A DNA stretch of 64,000 nt from Chryseolinea soli (lineage in GTDB: Bacteria > Bacteroidota > Bacteroidia > Cytophagales > Cyclobacteriaceae), in NCBI RefSeq assembly GCF_003589925.1, contig NZ_CP032382.1, forward strand, positions 1,984,001 to 2,048,000, given 5' to 3'. The notes beneath the pieces were generated by a model. The model was not told where the DNA came from, searched no databases, and worked only from the letters and a program-made list of their open reading frames with translations. Numbering within the stretch: the stretch's first letter is position 1; the number at the start of each line of letters is the position of its first letter. Below, in pieces: positions 63,166-64,000 of the stretch. A program made the translations under genes and the position numbers.

Positions 63166-63786
63166 ATGTATAGGAAAATAGATTTGAGACCGATCGTTTG
63201 TGTTTTGCTTGTGACCACGCTCTTTTCTTGCCAGACCGGCAAAAACAAGACCGTTGCGCTCTACAATGCCGACAGCCTCATCACCACCCAGGTGGCCTAT
63301 CTCAGCCAGCACAAAGCAAGGCTCCACAAGATCACAAAGCTGGGCGACATAGAAAGCGAGGCCGCCACAATCCCCAATAGCGTGAAGGACTGGGAAAACG
63401 AACTGGACATTTTCAGACAACTGGAAAGCGTCAATAAACCCGTGAACCGCCGCTTGTATGCCGTGGAAAGATCGTCGGATGTCAAAAGCAACCTCGAGGT
63501 GAAATCGTTTATCGGACAACCGGAACTGGGCAAAAAAGAGGTGGAGATGCCCGTCAAATATTTGAAAGTATTTTATCAAAACACACCGGATAACATCCGG
63601 AAAATTGAAGCACAGTACGATGAATCGAACACGCTGTATACCGGCAGCCGTTTTTTAAAGATGGAATTTCAGCAGGTATACAATAAAACGGTGCTCACAT
63701 CCTACTCTATAACCGGGGGACAGAAAATGTTCATGGGCGATTCCGTGAGCTATAACATCAGTGCCTTCGTGACAATACCAAATTAA
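63166..63786 (+). CDS. Lipoprotein of unknown function
   Basis: 206 residues. The N-terminus ends in a lipobox (LFSC, C22). The mature chain is alpha/beta and charged, with no recognised motif; it contains TQVAYLSQHKARLHKITKLG and RKIEAQYDESNTLYTGSRFLKM, the latter looking like a pair of beta strands. It lies 45 bases after gpmI on the same strand and nine bases ahead of the ABC exporter gene, so it may be co-transcribed with either. Function unknown. Confidence 0.68.
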   Translation: MYRKIDLRPIVCVLLVTTLFSCQTGKNKTVALYNADSLITTQVAYLSQHKARLHKITKLGDIESEAATIPNSVKDWENELDIFRQLESVNKPVNRRLYAVERSSDVKSNLEVKSFIGQPELGKKEVEMPVKYLKVFYQNTPDNIRKIEAQYDESNTLYTGSRFLKMEFQQVYNKTVLTSYSITGGQKMFMGDSVSYNISAFVTIPN

Positions 63787-63795
63787 AATTTTATC

Positions 63796-64000
63796 ATGGC
63801 GAAACGAGAAAGAGGAGGAGTGCCGCTGAGCGCAGAGGAGAAGAGGCCGATCAATAAAAAAAGCATTCGCCAGTTGGCGGGTGTCTTCAAGTACGTCTTG
63901 CCCTACAAAGGCGTGTTCATGGTGGGCCTTTTGTGTCTGGCGTTGTCCAGCGGCACGATGCTCGCCTTTCCCTATATGGCGGGGCAATTGCTCGACGTGG
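63796..64000 (+). CDS. ABC exporter (transmembrane + ATPase), N-terminal part
   Basis: 68 codons are present before the window ends. After a charged lead (MAKRERGGVPLSAEEKRPIN) the sequence KKSIRQLAGVFKYVLPYKGVFMVGLLCL begins the first membrane helix of a half-size ABC exporter; the FKYVLPYK wording is typical of MsbA/LmrA-like permease-ATPase fusions. The Walker motifs lie outside the window. The assignment is by the N-terminal pattern only, so confidence is limited. Confidence 0.7.
   Translation, partial: MAKRERGGVPLSAEEKRPINKKSIRQLAGVFKYVLPYKGVFMVGLLCLALSSGTMLAFPYMAGQLLDV

Noticed and set aside
61696..63579. A 627-codon open frame on the minus strand, longer than gpmI on the plus strand.
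   Set aside because: It is the mirror of the strongly biased codons of gpmI and the next gene; its composition (rich in His, Val, Phe, Gly) and lack of any motif mark it as a shadow.
1..64000. tRNA or rRNA genes, CRISPR arrays, insertion sequences, prophage genes, riboswitches.
   Set aside because: None were seen in the gaps or frames; gaps are short and the hairpins found are ordinary terminators, the candidate operators or the 49.7 kb repeat.

Overview
The window is ordinary chromosomal DNA from a Bacteroidota bacterium, most likely a Cytophagales (Chryseolinea/Ohtaekwangia-like) soil or aquatic heterotroph. The basis is the gene content: a DUF5916 outer-membrane protein, a DUF4783 gene beside nadC, a TonB-dependent receptor, a propeller/Y_Y_Y sensor, many short lipoproteins, the five-step histidine route (HutF/HutG), and a few TAnnTTTG-type promoter elements with almost no Shine-Dalgarno sequences. 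I see no tRNA, rRNA, CRISPR array, insertion sequence, prophage or integrase. About 59 protein genes are called, two of them cut by the window edges.

Layout. 1-2.7 kb: the 3' end of mnmG, a zinc-ribbon methyltransferase and an Ig-like lipoprotein, coupled by 4-base ATGA overlaps. 2.7-2.96 kb: an AT-rich gap with clustered DnaA boxes, a candidate replication origin. 3-9.2 kb: a TPR protein, an M20 peptidase, a MOSC protein and a DUF5916 barrel. 9.4-15.3 kb: a MarR regulator followed by fadN-fadA-fadE, a complete beta-oxidation operon with palindromes upstream of marR. 15.5-19.6 kb: a glycine-zipper membrane protein, secreted thioredoxin-fold proteins, a second DnaA-box-bearing gap, nitronate monooxygenase with a VOC protein, and a small unknown. 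19.7-27.5 kb: recG, a propeller/Y_Y_Y membrane sensor without a kinase, and a soluble multi-PAS histidine kinase. 27.5-32.8 kb: DinB protein, PBP4-type carboxypeptidase, NagZ-type GH3, hutG and hutF. 33-42 kb: SNF2 helicase, S9 peptidase, GNAT, M20 amidohydrolase, Rieske protein, a conserved unknown and an apparently truncated AlkD-like gene. 42-49 kb: TonB receptor, TfoX-like protein with a lysine-rich tail, two lipoproteins and a large GAF protein. 49-58 kb: a cysteine-less thioredoxin-fold protein, an intergenic palindromic repeat, nitroreductase, beta-barrel lipoprotein, amidohydrolase, TPR protein plus lipid kinase, RDD protein, DinB protein and M14 carboxypeptidase. 58-64 kb: a minus-strand run (DUF4783, nadC, membrane protein, recX, tpx), then gpmI, a lipoprotein and the start of an ABC exporter.

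How the genes work together. The clearest functional units are fatty-acid degradation (marR-fadNAE), the last two steps of histidine catabolism (hutGF), cell-wall turnover (PBP4 with the GH3 enzyme), a thioredoxin-fold pair in the envelope, and a possible two-gene sensory system (propeller sensor plus PAS kinase). Several intergenic gaps contain convincing hairpin terminators, often shared by convergent genes. Nothing in the window is a clearly new multi-gene system. The most interesting points are the origin-like DnaA-box clusters, the truncated repair gene that runs into its neighbour's terminator, and the physically split sensor/kinase pair. All functional calls come from reading motifs by eye; no database search was possible.
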